A DNA stretch of 28,329 nucleotides, from the NCBI GenBank assembly GCA_046727175.1, contig JBKPCD010000042.1:1-28329 (forward strand), in the 5' to 3' direction. Origin of the DNA: JBKPCD01 sp046727175. GTDB taxonomy: Bacteria > Acidobacteriota > Vicinamibacteria > Vicinamibacterales > 2-12-FULL-66-21. The position numbers were made by a program, and so were the translations under genes. Of the stretch, positions 1 through 6,784 are shown piece by piece. The notes below the pieces were generated by a model, which was not told the DNA's origin, did no database searches, and worked only from the letters and a program-made list of their open reading frames with translations. Positions within the stretch are counted from its first letter, which is position 1, and each line of letters starts with the position of its first letter.

Positions 1-73
1 GTCGAACGTTGTGGGCCTGCCGATTGCCACCGTGCACCGCCTGTTGAAGACTGTCGGTACGGCGAGCGACTGA
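1..73 (+). CDS. maf: Maf-like nucleotide pyrophosphatase, C-terminal end (partial)
   Basis: Only the last 23 codons are inside the window, read in the frame that starts at base 2 and ending with TGA at 71-73. The residues SNVVGLPIATVHRLL match the conserved C-terminal strand and helix of Maf/YhdE house-cleaning nucleotide pyrophosphatases, which end in an S/T-NVVGLP motif followed by a short leucine-rich helix. Maf proteins hydrolyse non-canonical or methylated nucleoside triphosphates in the cytoplasm. The call rests on this one short motif. The gap of about 95 bases to ccmE suggests it is a separate unit or an upstream member of the same transcript. Confidence 0.7.
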   Translation, partial: SNVVGLPIATVHRLLKTVGTASD

Positions 74-168
74 ACCGCCGTCGCACCAGCGGGGCAAAGC
101 CCCCCGGTGTAGATTTGATTCCAGTCGGCAAGACACGTATCCTGAACTATCGGCACTTGCAAACCGTT

Positions 169-579
169 ATGAGAGCAAAACCTATCAAGATTGCAGCGAC
201 CGCCGCCGTCCTCGTCGTTGCGTTCGGCGGGTTGCTCTACTCGACTCTTCGAGAAGGGACGGAGTACTACAAGCACGTCGACGAAGTGATGGCCGACCCC
301 GCCGCATGGCAGGGGAAACGCCTGCAGCTCCATGGCTTCGTGGTCGACGATTCGATCTTCGTGAAACCAAGCACGCTCGAGTATCGCTTCAAGATCCAGA
401 GCAACGGCAAAATCGTGCCGGCGCGATATACGGGTGTGGTGCCCGACACATTCAAGAGCGGATCGGAGGTCGTGCTGAAAGGCCGCCTCGGTCCCGACGG
501 GTTTGCCGTCGATCCCAACGGCGTGATGGCGAAGTGCCCGTCGAAATATGAGGCAGGTCCAGCGGCAACGAAAAGTTGA
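169..579 (+). CDS. ccmE: Cytochrome c maturation heme chaperone CcmE, Cys-type (CxxxY)
   Basis: This 136-residue protein has one N-terminal membrane anchor (about residues 7-24) and a small periplasmic OB-fold beta domain, the normal CcmE layout. CcmE receives heme from the CcmABCD complex and passes it to the CcmF/H ligase. Most CcmE proteins bind heme covalently through His in an HxxxY motif. Here the site reads AKCPSKY, with Cys123 and Tyr127, which is the known CxxxY variant of System I found in some bacteria and archaea. The start at 169 (MRAKPIKIAA) is chosen because it puts the membrane segment directly behind a short basic n-region; an in-frame start at 115 would add 18 residues with no anchor character. 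The stop is 3 bases before ccmFH. Confidence 0.93.
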   Translation: MRAKPIKIAATAAVLVVAFGGLLYSTLREGTEYYKHVDEVMADPAAWQGKRLQLHGFVVDDSIFVKPSTLEYRFKIQSNGKIVPARYTGVVPDTFKSGSEVVLKGRLGPDGFAVDPNGVMAKCPSKYEAGPAATKS

Positions 580-582
580 AGC

Positions 583-3048
583 ATGCCCGCACTGGGGACG
601 TTCCTTCTGCTCTCGACGTTCGTTGTCTGCGCCTACGCAGTGGCCGCGTCCGTTGCGGGTGCGCGCCGACGGTCGGAGCGGCTCATCGAGAGCGGCATCG
701 GCGCCTTGTACCTCATCGCAGCGCTGATGACCGTCGCGTCGGCGCTGATGATCCACGCGTTCGTCACCGACAACTACGCGATCAAGTACGTCCAGCGCTA
801 TTCAGACTCGGCACAGCCGCTCGCATACAAGATCGCGTCGTACTGGGGCGGTCTCGACGGGTCGATCATGTTCTGGGTGTTCCTCCTCAGCGTCTTCGGC
901 TCGACTGCGGTCAAGGTGAACCGCGAGAAACACCGTGAGCTGATCCCCTGGGTGGTATCCGTGATTGCGGCCACGGAGATGTTCTTCATCTTCCTGATGG
1001 TCGTGCACAACAACCCGTTCTCGACGTTCCTCACGCCCCCACCCACCGACGGACGCGGGCTGAATCCGCTCTTGCAGAACTTTTACATGGCGATTCACCC
1101 GCCATCGCTCTACACGGGCTTCGTGGCGATGACGATCCCGTTTGCGTTCGGGATCGCCGCCTTGGCGACCGGACATCTGGACGACGCGTGGCTGCGCGCG
1201 GTGCGCCGCTGGACGATGATCGGTTGGCTGTTCCTCTCGTTCGGCCTGACGCTCGGGATGTTGTGGGCGTACGAGGAACTGGGGTGGGGCGGTTTCTGGG
1301 GCTGGGATCCAGTCGAGAACGCCGGGCTCCTCCCGTGGTTCACGGCAACCGCATTCCTGCATTCGGTGATGGTTCAGGAACGGCGGGGCATGCTGCGCGT
1401 CTGGAATGTGACACTGGTGATCCTGACGTTCTTCCTCACGATCTTCGGCACTTTCATGACGAGGTCGGGCGTCGTGCAGTCGGTGCACGCATTCGGCGAA
1501 GATCGCGAGCTGGCGCTGCTGTTCACGATTTTCATGGTCGCGATTTTGCTGACGAGCTTCGGGCTCGTCATCTATCGCTTGCCGTTGCTTCGCGGGCGGC
1601 ACGAGCTCGATTCGTGGGTCTCGCGCGAGGCGGCGTTCCTCGTAAACAACTGGATTCTGCTGTTTTCTGCGTTCTTCGTGTTGTTCGCTACGATGTTCCC
1701 GACGTTGAGTGAGGCACTCCGGGGCGAGCGGCTCACGGTGGGTCCGACCTTCTTCAACACGTGGATGCTGCCGATTGGGCTGATTCTGCTGCTCCTGACC
1801 GGCATCGGTCCGCTGCTCGCGTGGCGCAAGTCGACGCTCGCGAATCTCCTGCAGCAGTTCCTCTGGCCTTCGACCGGAGCGTTGACGGCCATTGTCGCGC
1901 TCCTCGCGTTCGGCGTGCGGGTCTGGAGCTCCGGCATCTGCTTCGCGCTCAGCGCGTTCGTGTTCGTCACAATCGCCCAGGAATTCGTCCGCGGCGCGCG
2001 GGTCCGTCAACGTGCGACAGGCACCGACATCTTGACGGCGATGATCGGCCTCGTGGCCCGCTCCAAGCGCCGCTATGGCGGCTACATCGTCCATCTGGGA
2101 ATCGTGCTGATCTTCCTCGGTTTCGCCGGACAGGGGTTCAAGCAGGAAGAGCAGGTCGTGCTCAAACCGGCGCAGCAGGTGACTGTCGGACATTTCACGG
2201 TTCGTCACGATGGCCTGGCAGTCACGAGCGACAACCAGAAGCAGATGATCACCGGCCACGTGAGCGTCTTCGAGCACGGCAAGTCGCTCGGCGTCCTGGA
2301 ACCGGCCAGATGGTTCTTCAACAAGCATGAGGACCAGCCGACGACGGAGGTGGCGATTCGCAGATCTGGAGCCGAGGACGTCTACGTCGTGCTCGCGGGT
2401 TATGACGTCGCGTCACAGTCGGCGACGTACGCGATCACGGTCAACCCGCTCGTGAACTGGATCTGGATCGGGTTCGGCGTGATGGCGATCGGCACGGGAA
2501 TCGCGCTGCTGCCGGATATCGCGTTCAGCTTCGCAATCGCGCGGATTCCTTCGACCGCAACTACGTCGTTGCTGCTCTTGCTCTTGGTGTTTCCGGCAGG
2601 TCTTCGTGCGCAGCACGCCGAGAATCCGCAGGAGGTGCTGACAGTGCCGAAAAGCGCGCTCGAACGCGACCTGCAGAAGGAAATCATCTGCATGTGCGGC
2701 ACGTGCGGGCGCAAGCGAATCGGGGAATGCACCTGCGCACGGGCCGCGCGAATGCGCGAAGAGGTGTCGAGGCTGGTCGCCGACGGAAAGTCGAGGGAAG
2801 ACGTCTACCAGTACTACATTGCCAAGTACGGAAGCCAGGAGCCGCTGGCCTCTCCGATTAACAAGGGGTTCAATCGGCTCGCGTGGTTGTTCCCGTACGT
2901 TCTTGGCACTTCGGGCGCGGTCGCGGTTGCGTTTGCGGCGATTCGCTGGTCACATCGGCACGTGGAATCGCCATCCACGTCAGTTTCGCTCGGCATCAAC
3001 CCCGAGCTCCAGGCGCGGTTGGACGATGAGCTCCGCGACCTCGATTGA
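583..3048 (+). CDS. CcmF-CcmH fusion, heme lyase for cytochrome c
   Basis: This 821-residue protein has two parts. Residues 1 to about 650 are CcmF: a polytopic membrane protein with the WWD heme-handling motif (WGGFWGWDPVENAG, from about residue 235) and a periplasmic domain before the last CcmF membrane segment near residue 630. Residues from about 680 to 770 are CcmH-like, with Cys703, Cys705 and Cys708 in CMCGTC, then ECTC (Cys716 and Cys718), and the helical pattern DVYQYYIAKYG typical of CcmH. CcmH normally reduces the apocytochrome CxxCH thiols, and CcmF ligates the heme. Between the parts lies a hydrophobic stretch (SLLLLLLVFPAGLRAQ, about 664-679) that looks like a former signal peptide. 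A final membrane segment follows at about 770-790. The stop overlaps the next gene by 23 bases. The length is well above a usual CcmF (about 650), as a fusion predicts. Confidence 0.92.
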   Translation: MPALGTFLLLSTFVVCAYAVAASVAGARRRSERLIESGIGALYLIAALMTVASALMIHAFVTDNYAIKYVQRYSDSAQPLAYKIASYWGGLDGSIMFWVFLLSVFGSTAVKVNREKHRELIPWVVSVIAATEMFFIFLMVVHNNPFSTFLTPPPTDGRGLNPLLQNFYMAIHPPSLYTGFVAMTIPFAFGIAALATGHLDDAWLRAVRRWTMIGWLFLSFGLTLGMLWAYEELGWGGFWGWDPVENAGLLPWFTATAFLHSVMVQERRGMLRVWNVTLVILTFFLTIFGTFMTRSGVVQSVHAFGEDRELALLFTIFMVAILLTSFGLVIYRLPLLRGRHELDSWVSREAAFLVNNWILLFSAFFVLFATMFPTLSEALRGERLTVGPTFFNTWMLPIGLILLLLTGIGPLLAWRKSTLANLLQQFLWPSTGALTAIVALLAFGVRVWSSGICFALSAFVFVTIAQEFVRGARVRQRATGTDILTAMIGLVARSKRRYGGYIVHLGIVLIFLGFAGQGFKQEEQVVLKPAQQVTVGHFTVRHDGLAVTSDNQKQMITGHVSVFEHGKSLGVLEPARWFFNKHEDQPTTEVAIRRSGAEDVYVVLAGYDVASQSATYAITVNPLVNWIWIGFGVMAIGTGIALLPDIAFSFAIARIPSTATTSLLLLLLVFPAGLRAQHAENPQEVLTVPKSALERDLQKEIICMCGTCGRKRIGECTCARAARMREEVSRLVADGKSREDVYQYYIAKYGSQEPLASPINKGFNRLAWLFPYVLGTSGAVAVAFAAIRWSHRHVESPSTSVSLGINPELQARLDDELRDLD

Positions 3049-3757
3049 GCAGCAGGTCCGGGTGAAGCCGGACGTGACACGTGGAGACCGTCCGGCGAAG
3101 AAGACCAGCACCGAAGCTGCCGGCGGCCGCCCGTGGCATTTCTTCGTCCTGCTGTCGCTCGTTGCAGCCACCGTTGCCGTCGTGCTCTCCAGACAAGCGA
3201 CGCCCGCGCATCTGATCGTGATCAGCATCACGATGGCCACCGCCGGCGTGGCGGCCGCCGCGTTGTATCGCATGCTGGCGCCGCTCGTGGTCCGCGAGGT
3301 GTCGACGTTCAACGAACCGCTCACGGAGCGGGCGCGATCCACGTTCGAGCGCGAGAAAACGCTGGTCCTGCGATCGATCAAGGAGCTCGAGTTCGATCGC
3401 GCGATGGGGAAGCTGTCGGCGAAAGACTTCGACGAGATGTCCGGACGTCTTCGCGCGCGAGCGCTGATGCTGATGAAGCAGCTCGACGAGGGGAGCGGGT
3501 ACCGCGCGGAAATCGAGCGGGAGCTTCGTGAGCGGATGAAGGTCCGGCTGAAGCCGGAGACTCCAGACGTCCGGCTCGAGCCGGACACGACAGCCGCGCA
3601 TGGTGTCCGCCTTCAGGCGGACACTGAAGCCGGGCCAGAGCGTTCCTCGGCGTGTGCCTGCGGCACTGTGAACGACGACGACGCCATCTTCTGCAAACGT
3701 TGCGGCGCGAAGCTCGCGCTCGTGAGCGCTGCCGACGATTCCAATTCCAGCGAATGA
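3026..3757 (+). CDS. Zinc-ribbon membrane protein of the ccm operon, CcmI-like N-terminal part
   Basis: The protein has 243 residues. Two hydrophobic segments near the N-terminus (WHFFVLLSLVAATVAVVLS and LIVISITMATAGVAAAAL) are followed by a charged helical region, KELEFDRAMGKLSAKDFDEM, which resembles the linker after the membrane helices of CcmI. The C-terminus is a zinc ribbon with CACG and CKRCG cysteine pairs. CcmI presents apocytochrome to the heme ligase, so an accessory role in cytochrome c assembly is likely but inferred. The start at 3026 is the first ATG after the membrane region of ccmFH and gives the coupled 23-base overlap typical here; the open frame runs further upstream only as a shadow of ccmFH. 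Residues about 172-200 are encoded by palindromic repeats (VRLKPE, VRLEPD, VRLQAD), probably insertions into a flexible linker. The stop overlaps the next ATG (ATGA). Confidence 0.75.
   Translation: MSSATSIEQQVRVKPDVTRGDRPAKKTSTEAAGGRPWHFFVLLSLVAATVAVVLSRQATPAHLIVISITMATAGVAAAALYRMLAPLVVREVSTFNEPLTERARSTFEREKTLVLRSIKELEFDRAMGKLSAKDFDEMSGRLRARALMLMKQLDEGSGYRAEIERELRERMKVRLKPETPDVRLEPDTTAAHGVRLQADTEAGPERSSACACGTVNDDDAIFCKRCGAKLALVSAADDSNSSE
3056..3073. repeat. GTCCGG-type palindrome inside coding sequence, copy 1
   Basis: GTCCGGGTGAAGCCGGAC is an imperfect palindrome encoding VRVKPD near the N-terminus of the zinc-ribbon protein. It belongs to the same family as the three copies at 3543-3624. 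Confidence 0.6.
3543..3624. repeat. Cluster of three GTCCGG-type palindromes inside coding sequence
   Basis: Three palindromes lie in 82 bases. At 3543-3558 TCCGGCT and AGCCGGA flank a 2-base loop. At 3569-3586 GTCCGGCTCGAGCCGGAC is a perfect 18-base palindrome. At 3603-3624 there are 10-base arms (GTGTCCGCCT and AGGCGGACAC) around a 2-base loop. All three are read in the same frame and give the related peptides VRLKPE, VRLEPD and VRLQAD. The arrangement looks like a mobile REP-like element that has been tolerated in a protein linker. Confidence 0.75.
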
Positions 3758-5037
3758 GCGTGCAGCGATTCGCGAACGTCCCCGTGGCGGCACTGCTGGT
3801 CGCGCTGCTTGCCTCGATTCCGCACCTTCGAGCTCAGCCTGCAGCCGGAGGTATGCAGATGCCGGACCCGAAACAGATGTCCGGCGTGCCATTGCCCGTG
3901 AGCGATCTCCAGCCGGGCACGGTGATGGTCCGCGTCATTCGCGGCTCGCTGGCGAATATCGTCACCGGCCAGCGCGTCGAGCTTGTTGGGAGCGATCAAC
4001 CGCTGACATCAACGACGAACGAGGCCGGCCGTGCCGAATTCACAGGCCTGAAGCCGGGCACTCGCGTGAAAGCTGTCACGACGGTGGACGGCGAACGCAT
4101 CGAGTCCCATGAATTCGAAGTTCCCTCGGCGGGCGGCATCCGGCTGATGCTCGTTGCGACCGATCCAAACGCGGAGAAGAAGGCCGGGAAGGCCGCATCA
4201 GCGGAATCCGGGGCGCCCGCCGCGCGTTCTTTGCGCGGTGGGGTGCAGTCCGGGTCGGTCGTCCTGGGTGATCAATCGAGATTCGTGTTCGAGATCGGCG
4301 ACGAAGGACTTACCGTATTCGCGATCCTCCAGGTCCTCAACTCCGCGCAGACGCCCGTTCAGCCGCCCCAGTCTCTGGTGTTCGAGCTACCGGACGACGC
4401 GCAGGGCGCCGGGATACTCGACGGGTCGTCTCCTCAGGCAACCGTGGCGGGACGACGCGTGACCATCGCTGGTCCTTTCACACCCGGCTCCACATCCGTG
4501 CAGTTCGCATACGGGCTGCCGTACTCAGGAGGCGACCTTCGATTCTCGCAGACATTCCCCGTCGCGCTGACGCAGCTGACCGTAATCGCTCAAAAAGTCG
4601 GCGAAATGCGGCTCTCGTCGGAACAACTCTCACAGCATCGCGACATGACCGCAGAAGGGCAGGCGTACATCGTCGGCCAGGGTCCGACGGTGAAGGCCGG
4701 TGACGCGCTCGTTCTCGATTTCTCCGGTCTGCCGCACCATGCAGTGTGGCCACGGAACCTTGCGGTCGCGATGGCGATCGCCATCCTCGGCGCGGGTACG
4801 TGGGCCGCAGCTCGCACTGGGCGCGCCGATGCCTCTGACGCATCGCGCCGTCAGAAGCTCGATGCGCGCCGCGATCGTCTCTTTTCGAAGCTGGCATTGC
4901 TCGAGGAGGAGCATCAGCAGGGGAAGATCGAGGAAGCCCGTTACGCGGATCGCCGTAGCGAACTGGTTGCAGCGCTCGAGCGTGTGTATACGCGAATGGA
5001 CCACGAGACGCGGGTGTACGCGGATGATCGCGGATAG
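3754..5037 (+). CDS. Exported carboxypeptidase-regulatory-like protein with C-terminal membrane segment, ccm operon
   Basis: The protein has 427 residues and begins at an ATG overlapping the previous stop (ATGA). It has a signal peptide (hydrophobic core VAALLVALLASIPHL, then LRAQ), a Gly/Met/Pro-rich stretch, an Ig-like or transthyretin-like beta domain (about 55-130, with the TTNEAGRAEFTGLKPGT pattern of carboxypeptidase-regulatory-like folds), a low-complexity linker, a second beta-rich region (about 165-330), one membrane helix (about 332-350) and a cytoplasmic helix with ALLEEEHQQGKIEEARYADR. That helix resembles the CcmI linker and the matching stretch of the preceding gene. Its place between ccmFH and ccmA suggests a scaffold or accessory role in cytochrome assembly; no enzyme motif is visible. 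Two segments are repeat-derived: about residues 155-170 (GC-rich repeat) and the last ten residues (RVYADDRG, from the CGCGGAT repeat). Confidence 0.7.
   Translation: MSVQRFANVPVAALLVALLASIPHLRAQPAAGGMQMPDPKQMSGVPLPVSDLQPGTVMVRVIRGSLANIVTGQRVELVGSDQPLTSTTNEAGRAEFTGLKPGTRVKAVTTVDGERIESHEFEVPSAGGIRLMLVATDPNAEKKAGKAASAESGAPAARSLRGGVQSGSVVLGDQSRFVFEIGDEGLTVFAILQVLNSAQTPVQPPQSLVFELPDDAQGAGILDGSSPQATVAGRRVTIAGPFTPGSTSVQFAYGLPYSGGDLRFSQTFPVALTQLTVIAQKVGEMRLSSEQLSQHRDMTAEGQAYIVGQGPTVKAGDALVLDFSGLPHHAVWPRNLAVAMAIAILGAGTWAAARTGRADASDASRRQKLDARRDRLFSKLALLEEEHQQGKIEEARYADRRSELVAALERVYTRMDHETRVYADDRG
4220..4255. repeat. GC-rich dispersed repeat, intragenic copy
   Basis: The core GCGCGTTCTTTGCGCGGTGG followed by GGTGC closely matches 6673-6703 on the same strand and, inverted, 7837-7862. 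Here it is translated within the linker of the exported ccm-operon protein (AARSLRGGVQ). Confidence 0.55.
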
Positions 5038-5192
5038 AACACGACACGAGACGCGGATTCACGCGGATGGTCGCGAATTGAAACAACACCGCAGGACAGC
5101 CTTACGTCAGGATTCACAAGAACAAGAAGCAGTTCTATCCGCGTAAATCCGCGTACATCCGCGTCTCGTCGGATCTCCGCGTCTGTCCGCGT
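5015..5192. repeat. CGCGGAT short-unit repeat tract, locus 1
   Basis: The tract has many degenerate copies of a 9-12 base unit, on one strand as CGCGGATtyACGCGGAT and on the other as ATCCGCGTaaATCCGCGT. The orientation changes inside the tract (plus-type at 5015-5075, minus-type at 5135-5192), so the two halves could pair as a long imperfect stem. It encodes the C-terminus of the upstream gene and reaches the ATG of ccmA, so it fills the whole 155-base gap. Related tracts lie at 14744-14791 and 27523-27592. Confidence 0.8.
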
Positions 5193-5897
5193 ATGGATTT
5201 CACCTCACTCGCCTTCATCGATGTGACCCGCATATACGGGAGACGGCGAGCGCTCAATCGAGTATCGCTCCGCTGTGAAGCCGGCGAGATCGTCGCCGTC
5301 CTCGGACCGAACGGATCGGGGAAGTCGACGCTCCTCTCCATCGGGGCTACGCTCCTGGCGCCATCGTCAGGCGAAGTCCGATACGGCGACACGACCGGCG
5401 CAGCCGACCGCGTTGCGCTGCGGGGCCGCATCGGTTTCCTCGCACACGATCTATACCTCTATCCAGAGCTGTCGGCGGCTGAGAATCTCGATTTCTTCGG
5501 GAGGATGTATCAGCTGGCGAACGTCGAGCAGCGAATTGCCGGGGCGCTGGAACGAGCCGAGTTGACGGATCGCAGCAGCGAAATGGTGGCAGGGTTCTCG
5601 CGGGGGATGAGGCAGCGGCTCGCGCTCGAGCGAGCGCTTCTGCACGAGCCAAGGCTGGTGCTGCTGGATGAGCCGTTCACCGGCCTCGACGATCGGGCGA
5701 CCATCGCACTTCAAGCCCGACTCGCAGATCTGCGCGCAGCAGGGTGCATCGTGCTCGTGACGACCCATGACGCAGAGACGATCGAACAGATCGTCGACCG
5801 CGCGGTGATGATGCAGAGCGGCCGGCTGATCCCCGTCGAGGACGGCTCGGGCTCTCTGCGCGAGCGGTGTCGAAAACTAAGCGCGCTCCGCGTCTAG
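5193..5897 (+). CDS. ccmA: Heme exporter ABC ATPase CcmA
   Basis: The 234-residue ABC ATPase has Walker A GPNGSGKST (38-46), the signature region SRGMRQRLALERAL, Walker B LVLLDEPF, a D-loop (TGLDD) and the switch histidine in VTTHD. CcmA is the cytoplasmic ATPase of CcmABCD, where ATP hydrolysis releases heme-loaded CcmE from CcmC. The motif set fits many short ABC ATPases; the specific call comes from the adjacent ccmB, ccmC and ccmE. There is no clear Shine-Dalgarno sequence because repeat sequence reaches the start codon. Eight bases separate its stop from the chosen ccmB start. Confidence 0.9.
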   Translation: MDFTSLAFIDVTRIYGRRRALNRVSLRCEAGEIVAVLGPNGSGKSTLLSIGATLLAPSSGEVRYGDTTGAADRVALRGRIGFLAHDLYLYPELSAAENLDFFGRMYQLANVEQRIAGALERAELTDRSSEMVAGFSRGMRQRLALERALLHEPRLVLLDEPFTGLDDRATIALQARLADLRAAGCIVLVTTHDAETIEQIVDRAVMMQSGRLIPVEDGSGSLRERCRKLSALRV

Positions 5898-5905
5898 TCG
5901 AGCCG

Positions 5906-6589
5906 ATGGCCAGCTTTTTTCAAGCGGCGTGGCTCGTGACGCGAAAGGATCTCCTGATTGAGGCACGAACCCGCGAGATCGCCTACACGACGCTCTTCTT
6001 TGCGGTCTCGTGCGTGCTGGTCTTCTCGTTCGGCTTCGTTCGCGAAGGCCGACCGCTCGAGGACGCCGCGTCGGGTATTCTGTGGATAGCCATCGCGTTC
6101 TCCGGGACGTTGGCGCTGGGACGCACATTCGAGCGCGAGCGGCAGACCGAGACGCTGCGTGCGCTGCTCCTGGCGCCCGTCGACAGACCGGCGCTGTACG
6201 TGGGCAAGCTCGTTGGCGTGTTGTTGCTGCTGCTGGTCGTCGAGGTCATCGTCGTGCCGCTCGTTGCGCTGTTGTTTCAGGCACGGGTGTTCGCGTTCCC
6301 GCTGTTGATGGCCAGCCTGCTGACCGCCGGCACGATTGGATTCTCCGCCGTAGGAACGCTGTTTGCGGCCATGTTGGTGCGAGCTCGCACGCGCGATGTG
6401 CTGCTGCCGGTCCTGCTCTATCCGATTACGATACCCGTGATCATCGCGGGTGTCCGAGGCACTGCCGCGCTTCTCGGGGCTGAACCCGATCTGCCGATAG
6501 CGCGACTGTGGCTCTCGATGCTGGCCTTCTTCGATGTCGTGTTCATCACGCTGGCGCTGTGGACGTTCGAGACGGTCATGACGGAATAA
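5906..6589 (+). CDS. ccmB: Heme exporter membrane subunit CcmB
   Basis: The 227-residue inner-membrane protein has six hydrophobic segments and the CcmB family stretches RKDLLIEARTRE near the N-terminus, ERERQTETLRALLLAPVDR in the cytoplasmic loop and LLPVLLYPITIPVIIAGV towards the C-terminus. CcmB is the membrane partner of the CcmA ATPase. The start at 5906 (MASFFQAAW) is preferred because it matches the usual CcmB N-terminus; an in-frame ATG at 5867 would overlap ccmA by 31 bases and add 13 basic residues, and cannot be excluded. Confidence 0.9.
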   Translation: MASFFQAAWLVTRKDLLIEARTREIAYTTLFFAVSCVLVFSFGFVREGRPLEDAASGILWIAIAFSGTLALGRTFERERQTETLRALLLAPVDRPALYVGKLVGVLLLLLVVEVIVVPLVALLFQARVFAFPLLMASLLTAGTIGFSAVGTLFAAMLVRARTRDVLLPVLLYPITIPVIIAGVRGTAALLGAEPDLPIARLWLSMLAFFDVVFITLALWTFETVMTE

Positions 6590-6601
6590 AGGTGGATTCG
6601 G

Positions 6602-6783
6602 ACCGGTAGTGCGGTGGTAGCGCCTGCGGCAGCGAGCGTCAGCGAGTCGAGCCGCAGCGCGTGGGCGGGGTCCCCGGCGCGCGTTTTCCGCGCGGTGGGG
6701 TGCTGAGGGTGGGGCCCGCCGCGCATCGAAAAACGGTAGTTCGGCGGCTCGGAAGTTCGGTGGCTCGGGTTCGGGGTTCGCGT
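6602..6783. repeat. Mosaic intergenic repeat between ccmB and ccmC
   Basis: The ccmB-ccmC gap is built from pieces found elsewhere in the window. The segment around 6619-6663 (GCGAGTCGAGCCGCAGCGCG) recurs at about 22266-22310. The segment 6673-6703 matches the GC-rich repeat at 4226-4251 and, inverted, 7837-7862. The segment 6744-6783 (TTCGGTGGCTCGGGTTCGGG and related) recurs inverted at 8159-8222 and in the same strand at 22368-22400. No gene is seen. Confidence 0.7.
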
Positions 6784-6784
6784 C

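Noticed and set aside
802..2328. 508-codon open frame antisense to ccmFH
   Set aside because: Its composition (very rich in Arg, Glu, Gln, His) is that of a reverse-strand shadow of a GC-rich membrane protein gene; no domain is visible.
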